A DNA stretch of 64,000 bases from Himantopus leucocephalus (GCA_003993805.1 RSEF01000026.1:2642169-2706168), one strand, 5' to 3'; positions 40,621 to 53,071 are shown, numbered from the stretch's first letter. Translations and numbers: made by a program. Notes: generated by a model from the letters alone, not told the origin.

Positions 40621-43600
40621 TAGGAGTTAGGAAAAGTGACTCAGAAATAGGACTCGGCAGAATTTTCCATGGAAATAAAAGCCTTCGCTGAAAAAAAAAA
40701 GCGGCTCCTGATCAACTGCAGCAATTTGCAAATTCGGATCAAACGCTGCAGAGCCTTTTTGGGCCAATGAGTCCAAAGTCCAAATGGGCTTTTCAAGTCA
40801 AGTGAGCGGCTTTGATTATGCGTTGCCAAACAGTGGTTTGAGCAACCAAACCATTGAATTACGTTTAATAATCATACCATGAACGAGCGACAGACGCCCA
40901 ACTGAAATGCTTATTCCAGCACAAACCGAATTGGTTCATTTTTTAATGTTTCACAATTAGGAAAAAAAACATTTTTTTCCTTTTCAGGTGACCAAATGCT
41001 AGTATTATTATTTTTTTTTTTCCCAGGCTGTTGATCTCTGCCCATATGGTCCTGATGGGCCACAGGACAGAGCAGAGAGAGGAACTTCCCTGGGCTTTGG
41101 GGCAAAGATGCTTTCTTCCCCCAAAAGGAGAGAGCCGGAGTTAGCTCATCTCTGCCTTTGGGAAAGGCTGGTTAAAATGCAAAACCCCTTTTTATGCTGT
41201 TTACAAGTTCCTCACTGATGAAGGCTTTTAAATTCAAAGCAAGCGTTATTAAGTCTCACAGAAGCACAGTGGCCTGTCTTCATGCAAAACAATTTTCTCG
41301 GCTTGAACCTGAAAACAGACTCAGCTTTGGTCAACAGGAAGGACAAAGCCGGTCACGCTCCGACCTCGCACGCCAAGCTTCATCTCGGAGTGATTTTTTG
41401 ATGACTGGTTATAAATGCCACAAAATACGGTTTTATAATAGCACCTGGGATAGGCTTTTAAAGCCGGTGGGTAGCTCTGCAGCCTGGATAGGGTCAGGAC
41501 ATATCAGAGCATTTATAAGCTGCTGGAGGGGGAAGCTGGCATTAATTCTGAGTAGAGTTGGTGAATAATTTATCACAAGTAATTTATTGACTAAGTTTGT
41601 CTCTTTTCCCTGCCTGGGTGAAAAGCACCCCAGTGCAGAGAGCCAGCACAAGACTTAGGCACCACTTAAGTCCCAATTAAGCCCTTTGTGAATTGTCTGG
41701 GAACGGATCCCAATTTTCCCATATTTATTTGTTATTCAGAATTACACGCCAAACAGAGCCGACACATAATTCCTGCTCTGCGGCGTGTTTGCAAACAGTT
41801 CCTGGGGAGCACCCACTGCGAGGACTCCAGCCGTTTCGAGGGGGCACGGGGGTGACTCAGGCCCCCATCCCTCCCCGACTGGGATGCTGTCGTTTGTGGG
41901 ACCCCATTTCCCACACGGAGGACCCCCAAGCGCTCACCACCACCAGGGGGGTACGGAGAGGGGGAGGCAAGAGGTGCTGGGGCTGCCATCCCCCTGCTCC
42001 GAGGTGCAACCAGAGCAATTTTCTCAACCATTTATTGCCTTCCTAAAAGCCACCCTTTGGAGCAGCCTTTTACCAAACCCGCTATAAATATATTTATCAC
42101 AAAATACTCTCTGCCGTCAACAAGCGCTAAACCTGCACATATATTTCACCGCCTGTGAGCTGGCTGATGTCCTGGAACGGCGTTGGGCATTTCAGCAGCT
42201 GCCCAGGTCCAGCACAGGAGGGATGCTGGAAGGGACACACGTGGGGACCGGTGGGCAAAAGCCCCGGGTGGCCAGGGCACGGCCAGCAGGAGGGCAAGGG
42301 GCGATGCCCTGGGCTCCACAAGGAGTTCGCGACTCAAAAACATCGACGACCAAACCCTAAACTCAAACCCAACGTCCCAGTGCAGAACCTTACCGACAGA
42401 GACCAACTCCCTTCTTAAGGAGAAGTTTTAAACTCATCTAATTTTAATGTTTTTCCTGGTGCACTCCCGGCAAGCAGCAGGCAGCACTCTGCTGCAAATC
42501 TCCTTCTCGTGGCTCTCCCCGGCCAGGGCTGGGCAGAGCTGCAGCTTTCGATGCAGAACACAGGAGAGGGCATTTCCCATCCCCCAGAGAACAATTAATT
42601 CCATTTCCAGCAGGAGAACCGGAGTCACGGGTACCTCCCACGCATGCCGAGCAGAGGAAGAGTGCCCATCAGTCAGTGACGGGGGCTTCGCACCTCGTCT
42701 TCGGCGGAGGGCAGTGAAACAGCCCCTCAGCGTGTTTCCTGGCACAAAGGATGCAAGAGCAAGAAGGGAAGGTGGTGGCGAGATTCCGTGTGGAAGGAGG
42801 GGGGTCACACGGGCCCTGTGCTGGCATTTCTGCTCTTTAGGAAATCAGCCACGTGCCACCTGGAAGACTATCCCATGGGCAGCTTTTAGGACAGAAGGGA
42901 AGAGGCATTAGTGACCAGGGTCTGCTCTGAAGGTGATTTAGAAGATACATCGTCTGCTGGGAATAAAGACAGGGAGAGAGCCTTGGTTTGTTTTGTTTTT
43001 TTTTTTAATTCCCTGCATTGGGAGAGGAGCTGGTAGCGCGGTGAAGCTCCCAGCCTTTCAGGTGCCCATCTGGACTGAGCTCTGCACCTTCCTAGCATCC
43101 TCCATCCCTGTCCTAGTCGGGGAATTCAGGATCACAGCCCTAAATGGCAGCGATCAGCTACAGCGAGGAGCGGGGACGAACCCCCTGCTGCCGTGAGCCA
43201 GCAGAAGGAGCCGTGTCTGCTTAGAGCAGCCGAAGCTCTGCTCCGCTTTGGGAATCGGAGCCTTCACAGCACCTCCTTCGAAGCGCTGAGCAGAGGGGCT
43301 GCCCCGGCTCCCCGGGGAGTCAGTTATGCAGCTTAATATACAGTGCTGTGGGGAAAGTGATTCCCTGATGCTCCGACATCCCTAGCGAGGATTGGTTGGG
43401 GTCCTGTCTAACTCGCCACCCCTCTCCCCTGCACCAGAGGGATTTTGCAGCCTCTGCGATGCGTGTTGGCACAGTTCAGCCCTGGCAGCTGATGCTGAGC
43501 TCCTTGTTTTACATTGCAGAAGATAAAAAAAGATCCCACCCAAAGGAAAGGGTTTAAAATGGCTGAGGAGCAGAGACTCGTCCCCAGATTTGGCCCTCAG

Positions 43601-45484
43601 CCCTGCTCTGCACAGCCACTTAACGCCAGTGCCAAGTGGGTGCCAAACCAGCCCCCGCCGCCCACAGAGCGGACCCAGGGTGCTGGGCCGGCAGCACTCG
43701 GCGCTGGCTCTGCACCGGGGAAAGGAGGGCCAGGAGCACTGGGAACAGCCGTGTCCCTAGCAAAGAGGCTGGGCCGGCAGGACCAGGGTGCTCTGCCACG
43801 GGGAGCCAGGATGGGAGCTGGGTGGTGGTCCCCCATGTCCCAGGCGTGAGCACCAGGAACCGATGGGCACCCACAAGAGGAGAAGCCCCATGGCAGGGAG
43901 CAGTCAGCGCTCTGGGAAACTCGCACCGAGCCACATCCCATCACCCTACGGCTGCGCCGCGCTCAGGCTTTGAGAGACAGAAACGAGACATTTGCTTCCC
44001 AGCCTTGCTACGAGCTCTGCCTGCATCCCGGCTGCGGGATCAGGGCCGCTCGTCCTCAAAGCGACGGCAGAGGCTGGGTCCTGGCTCAGCAGGGGTGAGG
44101 CAGGCAGTGTCTGTGCACGGCTCCTGAGCCCCCAGCCCTGGTAGATCATGGCTTGAGGAACCAAATCCTCACGGCCAGAGGTGATGGCAGCACCTACCTG
44201 CAACTTCCAGCAAAAGCCTCCCTGGGAACACTGCTCCAAGGGTCCTCTTCCCACCCTGCAGTGCCCAGCCTGGAGCACCCCCTCCTCCCCTCCGGGGTCC
44301 CACTGCCAGGCTGGGACAGGCCCTGGGGAGCAAAGGGCTTCACCCCCTCTTCACTCATGGCAGGGAAGGACATTGCTGAGATCTCTCCAATCCCATTTTT
44401 CCAGGCTCTGGCAGGAGGTGAGGAGGGTCCGGCGCCCACCTGAGCACTGGGGAGAGGCGAGGACAGCCTCATGCCACCCACGGAGCCACGGGGTCCCTCC
44501 CAGCCCCGAGCACCCTTCCCCGACCAGGTCAGCGCAGGCGGGTGCGAGGGTCCCCGCAGCAGGTCCCTCCCTGCACGCAGACCCCCGGGGGCCCTGGTCC
44601 CCATCTCCCCCCAGGCTGGCAGGGCACAGCCACGCACCCCACAGCCGCGGGAGGGGACGGCTGCATCGCACAGAGGTACACGCACGGAGACTGCGGGTGG
44701 GCGCACGTCCTGTGCAGCTGCGTCGGGGAGGCGCACGCATAGAGGAGCAGGGTTAGGAAGGGTTGAGGCAAACACAAAACCAACACAGAAATCATTAAGA
44801 TGACACCACGGGCTCGGGGTTTGCTTTGCCATCACCTTTTGCCTGCCACCCCCTGGGCAGCCTGTCCTCTCCCTCGGGTGGGCTGAGCCTGGCGCCGGTG
44901 GGGAAAGGTGGGTTGGGAAGGAGGGAGGGAGACCAAAGGACCAGGCTGGTTTATTTATCACAGCCTCTTTTCTACACCTAATTTGACTCTTTTATCATTT
45001 TCCAGGGAGCTCAGGCACAGCGGGGTTAATGCATTGAAAGCGCTGCTGGATCGCATCCTGCCAGCCTCCCTGTGCAGGGCTGGTTTCAGGCTCAGCAGCA
45101 CCAGCCCCAGCGCATCACCGCGGGGTTCGCCACAGTTACCCCACATTCCCATCGGTGCCTGGGTGAGGATCGACTCGATCCCAGAGGAGTTTCCAGGACC
45201 GGGAATCCAGCTCCCGCCATCAGTGCCATGGGAAACCTTTCCCTCGGCTGCTTCACACACCCCTTGCCCCCTCCTGGACCGCGCACGGGTGAGGCACCGA
45301 TGCTGTGTGCCTTTCCTATTTTCACCTGCTTTTCTTTCTTTTATTTTCAAATACACCATTTATCCTCCATGCCGGAGAGCGGCGAAAGCAAAGCTCTGGA
45401 AGGAAGGGGAAAAAATACCTCAAACAAACAAACTGCCAAGCAGCCAGCTCCGTGTTGCAGAGCCCCCGGGCACAGAAGCACACT
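40621..45484. other. Mixed noncoding DNA
   Basis: AT-rich blocks occur at 40680-41010, 41190-41600 and 42060-42150, with GC-rich DNA elsewhere. I identify no exon or RNA gene. A CTCF-core-like CCACCAGGGGG sits at 41940-41950. Confidence 0.45.
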
Positions 45485-45511
45485 CCCCCCCCCCCCCCCC
45501 CCCCCCCCCNC
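45485..45511. repeat. Poly-C run containing a single N
   Basis: There are 25 Cs (45485-45509), an N at 45510 and a further C. The length is probably unreliable. Confidence 0.9.
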
Positions 45512-45892
45512 AACCGACAGACAATACGGTCAACGGGGCTGGAGCCCAACTTACCCTTGGACTCTCCTCCCGTCTCCCAGCGTCGCTGTCATCCGCCTGC
45601 CTGCTCCCCGCCACAGCTGCCCGCACATCTGGCTCGGCCAGAGCCCCCGCCGGCAGACAAAGGGCCAGGGTTGCGTTGGACCTGCCAAAGCTGGGGCGTC
45701 CGTCCTTGTCCCTTTGGGAGTGGGGGGACAGGGACAGCGTGCCACCCCCTGCCAGGCTGCCCCCACGCTCGCCCTCAGCGCCCGGTCTGGAGGCAGCGGG
45801 GAGAGACCATCATCCTTCCCTCGCACACTCGCCGCTCCCCGCTGCCTGCAAACGCTCCCCCCTCCTCCTCTCTTCTCCCCTCCCTTTCCCAG

Positions 45893-45922
45893 TCCTCCTC
45901 CTCCTCCTCCTCCTCCTCCTCA
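45893..45922. repeat. (TCC)n microsatellite
   Basis: About ten tandem TCC units lie within a longer pyrimidine-rich tract that begins near 45855. Confidence 0.95.
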
Positions 45923-45959
45923 CTCCAGTCTTGTCGCCAGGACGTGCCACCCACCTGAA

Positions 45960-46160
45960 TCAGCTCCCGCCGGCTGCGCGCTTAACTCCTGTGGCTCTGG
46001 CGAGCACCCGAGGGGCAGCCCTGGCACCCCCAGCCCCTTGGGGTGATGCTCCCGAGCACCAGATATAAAAAGCTCCTGCGACAGCTGAGCCGGCTGCTCG
46101 CGCCCCTCGGCATTCGCAGCGCATCCTGCTCCCGCTGCAGCTGAGCCCGCTGCGGCACCG
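45960..46160 (+). promoter_or_regulatory. Candidate TATA promoter
   Basis: TATAAAAA at 46064-46071 lies in GC-rich, CpG-containing DNA and would place a start site at about 46094 on the plus strand. The following bases are GC-rich with CAGCTG motifs, as a 5' UTR could be. The downstream open frame (from 46163) has no signal peptide or domain I recognise, so no gene can be attached. It may be chance. Confidence 0.2.
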
Positions 46161-47647
46161 GGGTGCCCTCCCCAGGGGCTGGGGCGCTGGGGTCACCGGG
46201 CCCAGGGGGGTTCCCTGCGTGGCCGCACATGAGGAGGGAAGCAGGAGACTCGATGGGGTGGACTTGTGGCCCAAATGACCTCCTGCCCACCCGCACCCAA
46301 AGAGCCGGCTGCGTGTGTTCCTGGGAGCCCCACACATGTACCCCATCCCAGTGTGCCCAGGGTGACACTGCAGGGACCCCGTGGGGTTTTGCAGCACCTT
46401 CCCCTGCCCCTGTGCCTCTGGCTGAGTCCCCCTGCAGGACACGCTGCCGGTGGCTCATCTCCTCTGGAAGGGGATGCTCAGAGACTCTTAACCTTGAAAA
46501 ACACTGGGGGAAAAGCTGCCTTCTGCTTTGCTGTGTCTCAGATGGAGAGATCTGGGGTCCCGGTTGCCCGTCACCCATCTTAAGAGGTGAGGGATGGAGA
46601 CCCCATCCCCCTTCGCACCCCAATGCGACACAGGGAAAAGCGTCTCAGAGCCTGGCACGGCCGTGGGGCTCTGACAAAGGCTGGGCTCGGGGGGGGTGCG
46701 GCAGACCAACCCCAGCTTTTGTTTGCTTTCCAGCAGTCGCTCCCCAGAAATGCTTTTCCCAGCTCCATCCAGCGGCTGTCAGAGCCCTGCGGATGCCACA
46801 CGCCCCGGGAGTGACAGTGGCCATTGAATCCCCATTTCATGCTCAGGAGCGTGAGCTGAGCTGGGGGTCTGGCTCGTTCCCAGAGCATTTGCCTGGGGCG
46901 GTGGGCTGGACCGCAGGGATGGAGAACAGACGCGCACACACGCGAGAGAGAGCCAGAGAGGCAGAAGAGGAGAGATTGGAGTGACCTGATTTAATTGGCA
47001 GGACTTCAATAACATAAAATCCCTGCCCATGTGCCCAAACCAAATGGGTGATGTTCTGGCATGTTGGCCCCCATTCAGCAAAGCATTTATGCAGATACTT
47101 AATGGGAACACATGCTTAATGTTAGCCTCACTTAAATGCTCTGCAGCATAAACCGAGAGTCAAAGAAGGGTCTCAGCTGGAAGGTCCCCTCCTGGCTTTT
47201 CAGATAGCAAGGGGTGAAACGTGAGGCTTTATCCAAATACTGGGGCATGCAGGGCTATGCCGCTTCATTTTGCAAACACCCCATAAGCATCCTATGAAAG
47301 CCGCTTCCCTCGTGAGACTATGGAGCTCCCAGTCAGCTGGAGAAGCCTTTCCAGACGGTCTTTGTGCCGGTGCCCACGTCCTGCTGCTGCCACCAGGACC
47401 ATGGGTATTTAGGGGGAACGGGATTGCTTCTGGTTTGCAACCCCCTCCCTGTGCGGTGGGGCTGGCAGGGCAAGCGCCTCGCACCCTCCCCTCGCACTGC
47501 CCACCAAGGCACAGGGGCTGAGCGGGAGAGCGGCCACACCAAACCATTCGGTGCCCATCCCCAGTGCCGCAGCCTTGTGTGCCCGCAGGACAGCGTGCGC
47601 GGATCGCCGTGAGCAAGGGGGAAGAGCTGCCTTGCACTTCCCACGGT
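46161..47647. other. Noncoding DNA, no gene recognised
   Basis: A 273-residue plus-strand open frame at 46163-46984 has no recognisable domain and the composition of GC-rich noncoding DNA. An AT-richer patch lies at 46985-47160. Confidence 0.45.
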
Positions 47648-48087
47648 GCAGGAGGCAACGAAGCTGGTGAGGGGTGTGGAGAACAAGTCCTACAAGGAGT
47701 GGCTGAGGGAACTGGGGTGGTTTAGCCTGGAGATAAGGAGGCTGAGGGGAGACCTTATCGCTCTCTACAACTACCGGAAAGGAGGTTGCAGAGAGGTGGG
47801 GGTCAGTCTCTTCTCCCAAGTAACAAGCGACAGGACAAGAGAAAATGGCCTCAATTTACATCAGGGGAGGTTTAGATTGGATATTAGGAAAAATTTCTTC
47901 ACCGAAAGGGTTATCTGACATTGGAACAGGCTGCCCAGGGAAGTGGTGGAATCGCCGTGCCTGAAGGTATTTAAAAGACATGTAGATGTGATGCTGAGGG
48001 ACGTGGTTTAGTGGTGGTTTTGGCAGTGTCAGGTTGATGGTTGGACTCGATGATCTTAAAGGTCCCTTTCGACAATTCTATGACTCA
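47648..48087 (+). mobile_element. CR1 LINE fragment, 3' end (longest in the window)
   Basis: About 440 bases match the avian CR1 3' region on the plus strand. They include GGCTGAGGGGAGACCTTATC, CTCTTCTCCCAAGTAACAAG, GGTTTAGATTGGATATTAGG and GAACAGGCTGCCCAGGGAAG, ending in GATGATCTTAAAGGTCCC and ACAATTCTATGACT. The 5' end is truncated and the reverse transcriptase reading frame is not preserved. No target-site duplication is obvious. Confidence 0.95.
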
Positions 48088-51000
48088 GTTCTAGGAGGCA
48101 TCTCAAGCCCAGCCCAGACTGCTGCTTGGAGCAGTCCACCGCTCCCCAGGGCACAGGTAACACTCAGTCCTGATGATGGCTCTTGACCTGGCTGCCCCTG
48201 GGCTCAATCTTGTGGCTCAGCAACGCTTCAGCACAGGGAGGAACAGGGAAAGCTTTGTGGCCATGTGGCCATGGGCGGATGCTCCGGCACTTGACTGGGT
48301 CCCTCTGCTACACCCTGCAGCTCCTGGGGACTGTTTTCAGGGCACCCATTGCCCCTAAACATGGGCCTGGGGGAGGTGGGGCGGCCGTAGCTCCCTCCCC
48401 AACTGCCAGAGCACCATCGATCGGAGCAGCCGGCGCTGCAGAGACCTCGCTTGGGGCTGGACCGATGAGCAAACTCCATAGAAACAGCTGAACCCAGATG
48501 AACTGCACAGGGCTTTCATCCAAGGCTTGGGGGAAGCTTGTACAGCACCGTTAAGCCCAGGTCACTTAATCACTTCTCATTCCAAGTACGGGAGGTTCAA
48601 AGGTCCTTGTTTAGTCTTAAGACTAATTGAGTTTCTCCTTCTCTGCCCCAGACTCCCTTTGCGAACTCAGGCAGGTCCCTTACTCAATGACCCCTTCCCA
48701 TCTGCAGGATGGGGGCACTAGTGTCGCCTCACTCCTGGTGACACGGGACATTTACCGCCTCGCAGAGGGGAGAGATGCTGGCCCACATTGGCAGCACTGC
48801 CCCACGTGCTTTAGGTGCAGGAGGAGAAGCATTTCTGTAAACAGGTTTATCGTCAGCCCGCGCTGCCTGCACTGCAGACGAGGGAAGGAGACGGAGACAG
48901 GCATTTCCCCCTGCTCCAGACACGCTGCCAGGGAGGGAGAAGCTGGCCCCGGGTGGCCGGGAGCCTTCTCCGTCTAACACCTTGCTCGTAAACAGGCTCC
49001 TCCCGTGCGCTAAGCCAGCTTGCTGCAGATGATGACTAATGCATGTCACTCTCGAGATGCTATCTTCAGGCAGATGAGTACAGCCTGATCCAGGTTTTAA
49101 TTGTGTGGGATTTTAGCCGAGATGGCACTAATTTATTTTCTCTGCTGCTTCAGCAGTTCTCATGCCTCTTCTGCACTTGAAGTCACCTGGAACGTATTCC
49201 CCTGGTGCAAAGGGGTTAAAAACTTTTCTTGCTGGAGAAGCAGCTTGCAGTCTCTGGATGATTTTTTACCTACAGCCAGTTACACATGTAGGGTTGTAAG
49301 GAGCTTCACATCCCCCTTCTTATCCCTTAAGACACAACATTAGCTCGTCGGGGAGCAGCTCTAAGCAGTCTTATAGAGAAGCAGTAGATTTGGAGGGCTA
49401 AGCTTGGGCAAGCCATACTCAGCCAAGCCTTAGCTCCAGCAGACCTGGATGAACAAGGGTCCCGGTGCCTCTGCGAGGTTTCCCATCCGCAGCATCTCCC
49501 GGGGCCAAAGGCAGATCCCAGCCTCTCCAGGCTCTGCCGGGGCCAGGCAGGTCCCACACCCGCTTGGGGGCACTTGGAGGGGAGGAGGTGGTGCCCCCAT
49601 CCCTGGTGCAGGACAGCAGGGTTGCTTTAGACAGGATCTGTTCCCAGCAGCAGTTTCCTCCTCTTCTTCCTCCCAGGCATCGGCCGAGCCAAGCCTGGTT
49701 TCCCTCCCTCCCAGTGTGGATGGGAGCTGCTGCTCCCGGAGACTGGTGTCGGCGTTATTCATATATGGGAATTGTTTTTGGTGTCACAGTTATTATTATT
49801 CTTTAATGATTTAAGGACATAACAGCAGCTCCCTCAGGCAGCATGATGGAGCCATAAACCCTGGAGGTGTTCGGAAAAGCTGCCCGCAGCCGTTTCTCCG
49901 GAGCCAAAGAGGAGACACCCCTTCCCCTCCCACATCTCCCCTGTGCAGAATAAACCAAATCGCATCCTAGCAGCTGGCAGTAAGTTATTGCAGGCCTATC
50001 GCTGGTGCAGGACAGAGCCGTAACTCAGGCGGGCTCCGGCTGCTCCTGAGTTACAGCATCTCTGCTGCCCATGGCAGGGCAGCTATACATTACCCTCGGC
50101 GCTCGGGGCTCTCCCGTTGTGCATCGCTGGAAGCAGCGATCACACAAAGCTGCTAGCACAGCCCGAGCCCCAAAGCTTCCCTGATCTGTCTTAGAAAAAG
50201 ATATTTTCAAGCATCTACTATGTGTTTTCCTCCTACTCCCTCTTTCCCTCTCTCTGCTGCAAAGGTAAACACCGACCTCGCTTACCCCGTGCTTCCCCCA
50301 GCCCTGATCCGCATCCGCAGCTCCTCCGTGGAGCAGCGCAGAGCCGGGGGCTGCGGCTGCAAACCCAGGGGGAGATGGTTTTGCACAGCGCGGGGCGCCG
50401 GAGCTGGCTATGACACTGGCTTTGCACCTAGGACGAAGATTTGAATAATTGCTATTTTGGAGGAGTAACATATATTCTGAGTTTAGGAGGCAGGAGGTTT
50501 GGGGAGGCTCCGTATCCTCTGAAGCTGTCATGTACTGACATCAAGCTTCTTCAGGGTTATNTATCCTCTGAAGCTGTCGTGTACTGACATCAAGCTTCTT
50601 CAGGGTTATCAGTAAATCCTCACTTCCACTGGAGGTACTATTAATGTGCTAATATTATTATGTTCTTAATCATATTTTTATATATTTTTATAGTGTCTTT
50701 TAGTACTTGTTTTGGGATAATTTCCAAATCCCTCAAGACGAGGCTGTGCATGTTAAATGCTGCCCAGAGGCACTCCCTGTCCCCTCCTGAAAAGCGGCAG
50801 CAGAGATGCAGCAGGGCGAGGTGACAAGCCCGAGGCCATGGATGCGGTCGGTGTCGGGGTGCTGGGGGGGGCGCCTGGCTGTGGGGTATGGCAAAGCCCT
50901 GCACGGGCTCAGCCACCGCCACGAGTCCAAGCTTGCCCTAGAGCCGGGGAAATGAGGCACAGCGAGGCGAAGGGCCAGATCAATACAGACATTTAAGCAT

Positions 51001-51690
51001 CTACCTCCAAGCCCCCATTGATTTTGGTGTCTAAATACGTTTGGAACGCTGGGTCTATACGGCCAAGCCAAGGTCACACCAGAGGTCTGTAGCAGCGAAG
51101 GGAATTGGACTCAGAACTCCTTCCCAAGTCAGAGGCGAGTGTCCTGAATTACGGGGCTGTCCCTCTCCCTACCCACAGGAGCTAATTTCAAGCTGATTAA
51201 AGAACGCTCGCCCCCAGCCTCACACCACCTTCGAGAGATCAATACCAAACCCCGTCTCATCAAACGGACGGGAGCACGGAGCCCTGATTAACCCCGCTCA
51301 CGCCATCTCCGATCAAAGCGACATCCCCGGCTTGCCATCTCTCGGTCTCTCGCTTGGCTGCGGCGGCAGCGCTGGAGGGACACGCTGCACCCCCCGCCGC
51401 TCCGGCGCTGCTGCTCAGACCACGCTGGGAGGGAAGGGGAAACGTTTTTCGGGTTACTTTATTTCTCTGCTTTGGGACTGGTTTACAGCTGCTATAAAAG
51501 CTGATAATAAATTCAGGGGCGATACTATAAAATGCAGGAACAACCATAGTTAGAGCCCAAAGGAGACTGACTCCCTCTGCCAGCCCCACAAACGCAGGAG
51601 GAGCAGCTCAGTTTATCTTTCCCCCTCGCAGCCGTCTTTACAGCCACCCTGGGAAGCAAGTTAGAGGGGTGAAGCGAACCTGATGGAGTC
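48088..51690. other. Noncoding DNA, no gene recognised
   Basis: The region is mostly GC-rich, with AT-richer DNA at 49090-49350, 49740-49820 and 50610-50760. I find no exon, RNA gene or retroelement. The duplication around the N at 50561 is listed separately. Confidence 0.45.
50513..50609. repeat. 48-base direct duplication around a single N
   Basis: Bases 50513-50560 and 50562-50609 match at 47 of 48 positions (one A/G difference), with only the N at 50561 between them. It is most likely an unmerged contig overlap. Confidence 0.85.
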
Positions 51691-52240
51691 CCCCATTATA
51701 GGAACACGCCGGCAAGGCGTGCTGAATAATGTGGCCTTTTTTAATGTAATGTGCTTTGCATTGCAGAAATTTTATATTACTCTCTCTCCCTCTCTCTCTT
51801 GCTGTCTCCCCCCCCTCCCACCCCAGTCTCAAATTTACAGGCAGGAGATTGGGCCAGGGGGAAATAAACTTCCTAAAAAGCACAGCGTTCGCTGATAAAG
51901 AAAGGAAAAAACAGTGAAGAAAATGATTACAATGCCTCATGTGTTACGTGCTGCTTTAAGAGTCAAATTTGTTTCTTTTATTGCCAGACAAAAATGTAAT
52001 TAAAAGGCTGCAGCGTCAGCCGGTTGCATCTGAACTTGTTGCATTTGTTAGCAGACAGGGCCATTAACACCTTTCGTGTCTGGGTCTTTTAATCTCCAAG
52101 GGCCAGTTATGTCTTCCACTGCCTCCTTGCAGATCTATAACCGGTCTTGCGAGGTAGCGAGGCTGTACGGGGAAAATGGTGCCGCGTAGGCTTTGGGAGC
52201 TGCCTTCCTTCCCATCTTCTGGACTGAAAAATTAACCGCG
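51691..52240. promoter_or_regulatory. AT-rich island, candidate conserved noncoding element
   Basis: Over 500 bases of AT-rich, non-repetitive sequence include ATGATTACAATGCC, GTAATTAAAAGGCTGCAG and TTTGTTAGCAGACAGGG, with a CT-rich tract at 51779-51815. It is the longest such block in the window and the best candidate here for a conserved enhancer. Function is inferred. Confidence 0.35.
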
Positions 52241-52320
52241 TGATTTTATTTTGCTTTGCCAAGGTTCTGCAGCGCTATAAAAGCGGGGATCCCCAGGGGC
52301 CACCGCCTGCCCCTTCCCCA
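52241..52320 (+). promoter_or_regulatory. Candidate TATA promoter
   Basis: GCGCTATAAAAGCGGGG carries a strong TATAAAA at 52276-52282 in a GC-rich context, just downstream of an AT-rich island, predicting a start near 52306. No downstream frame encodes anything I recognise. Confidence 0.22.
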
Positions 52321-52890
52321 TCCCGGGGCTCCTGCTGCAACCCCCTCGGGGACCCCGCTGGGGGGGCATCAGCCCGACCTGGCAGTACACTCCACAAAAC
52401 CCCGCAGAAACTTTAGGGGATGAGCAAGAGGAAAGAACGAAAGGCACAGCCTGGGAGGGATGGCTCGTGCGGTGCTGGCGTGTCGTGGTCCCCCGCCAGA
52501 GCTTGGGGCAATGGGACAGCTACTGAACCCGTGTCCCACTGCCTCCCCCGGGCTGGGGTCCGCCGGCACTCTCCGCCCCAGCTCGGCCCCGTGGCGAGCA
52601 AGAGGGGCGAGGAAGCCACACGGGCACACAGGCCAGGCAGGGGACCGCGGGACGTCCCTGTCGTGGTGCCTGGCAGGACCCCACCGCCCCTGGGTGCGTC
52701 TTGATGCTCTTTGCCTGGGAGCTGCCGCTCAGAGAGAATTTGGGCGCGAGGCAGAGCGCGAGCGGCGTGTACCGGCGGATTTGTATTTGTCAGCGTTTCC
52801 ATGGCAATGTGACAATGTGACAGTGTGCTCCCCCCTTGTGCGCGCACACGCGCAGGCGCGCGGCCGCTGCAGGCGCAGGCTGACATGCGG
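52321..52890. other. GC-rich noncoding DNA
   Basis: I see no gene or repeat. An RFX-like GTTTCCATGGCAAT lies at 52795-52808. Confidence 0.4.
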
Positions 52891-53071
52891 GCGCACACGC
52901 ACACACACACACACACACGTGCTCACCTGCACACGCGTGTGCACAGGCACTCACATGCATGCATGCATGCACGCACACGCACATATATACATGCACACGC
53001 ACATGCATGTGCACACCCAGGCACGCTCACATGCACGTGCACACACACACGCACTCACACGCACACACACG
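52891..53071. repeat. Compound (CA)/(CATG) microsatellite of alternating purine-pyrimidine
   Basis: About 180 bases alternate almost strictly between pyrimidine and purine: CA runs, a CATG run near 52956, and CACG and TATA units. Such DNA is highly polymorphic and can adopt the Z form. His/Thr-rich open frames across it are translations of the repeat and not genes. Confidence 0.95.

Noticed and set aside
44908..46068. 386-residue plus-strand open frame
   Set aside because: It runs through a poly-C run with an N and a TCC microsatellite. The product is Pro/Ser/Leu low complexity with no recognisable domain.
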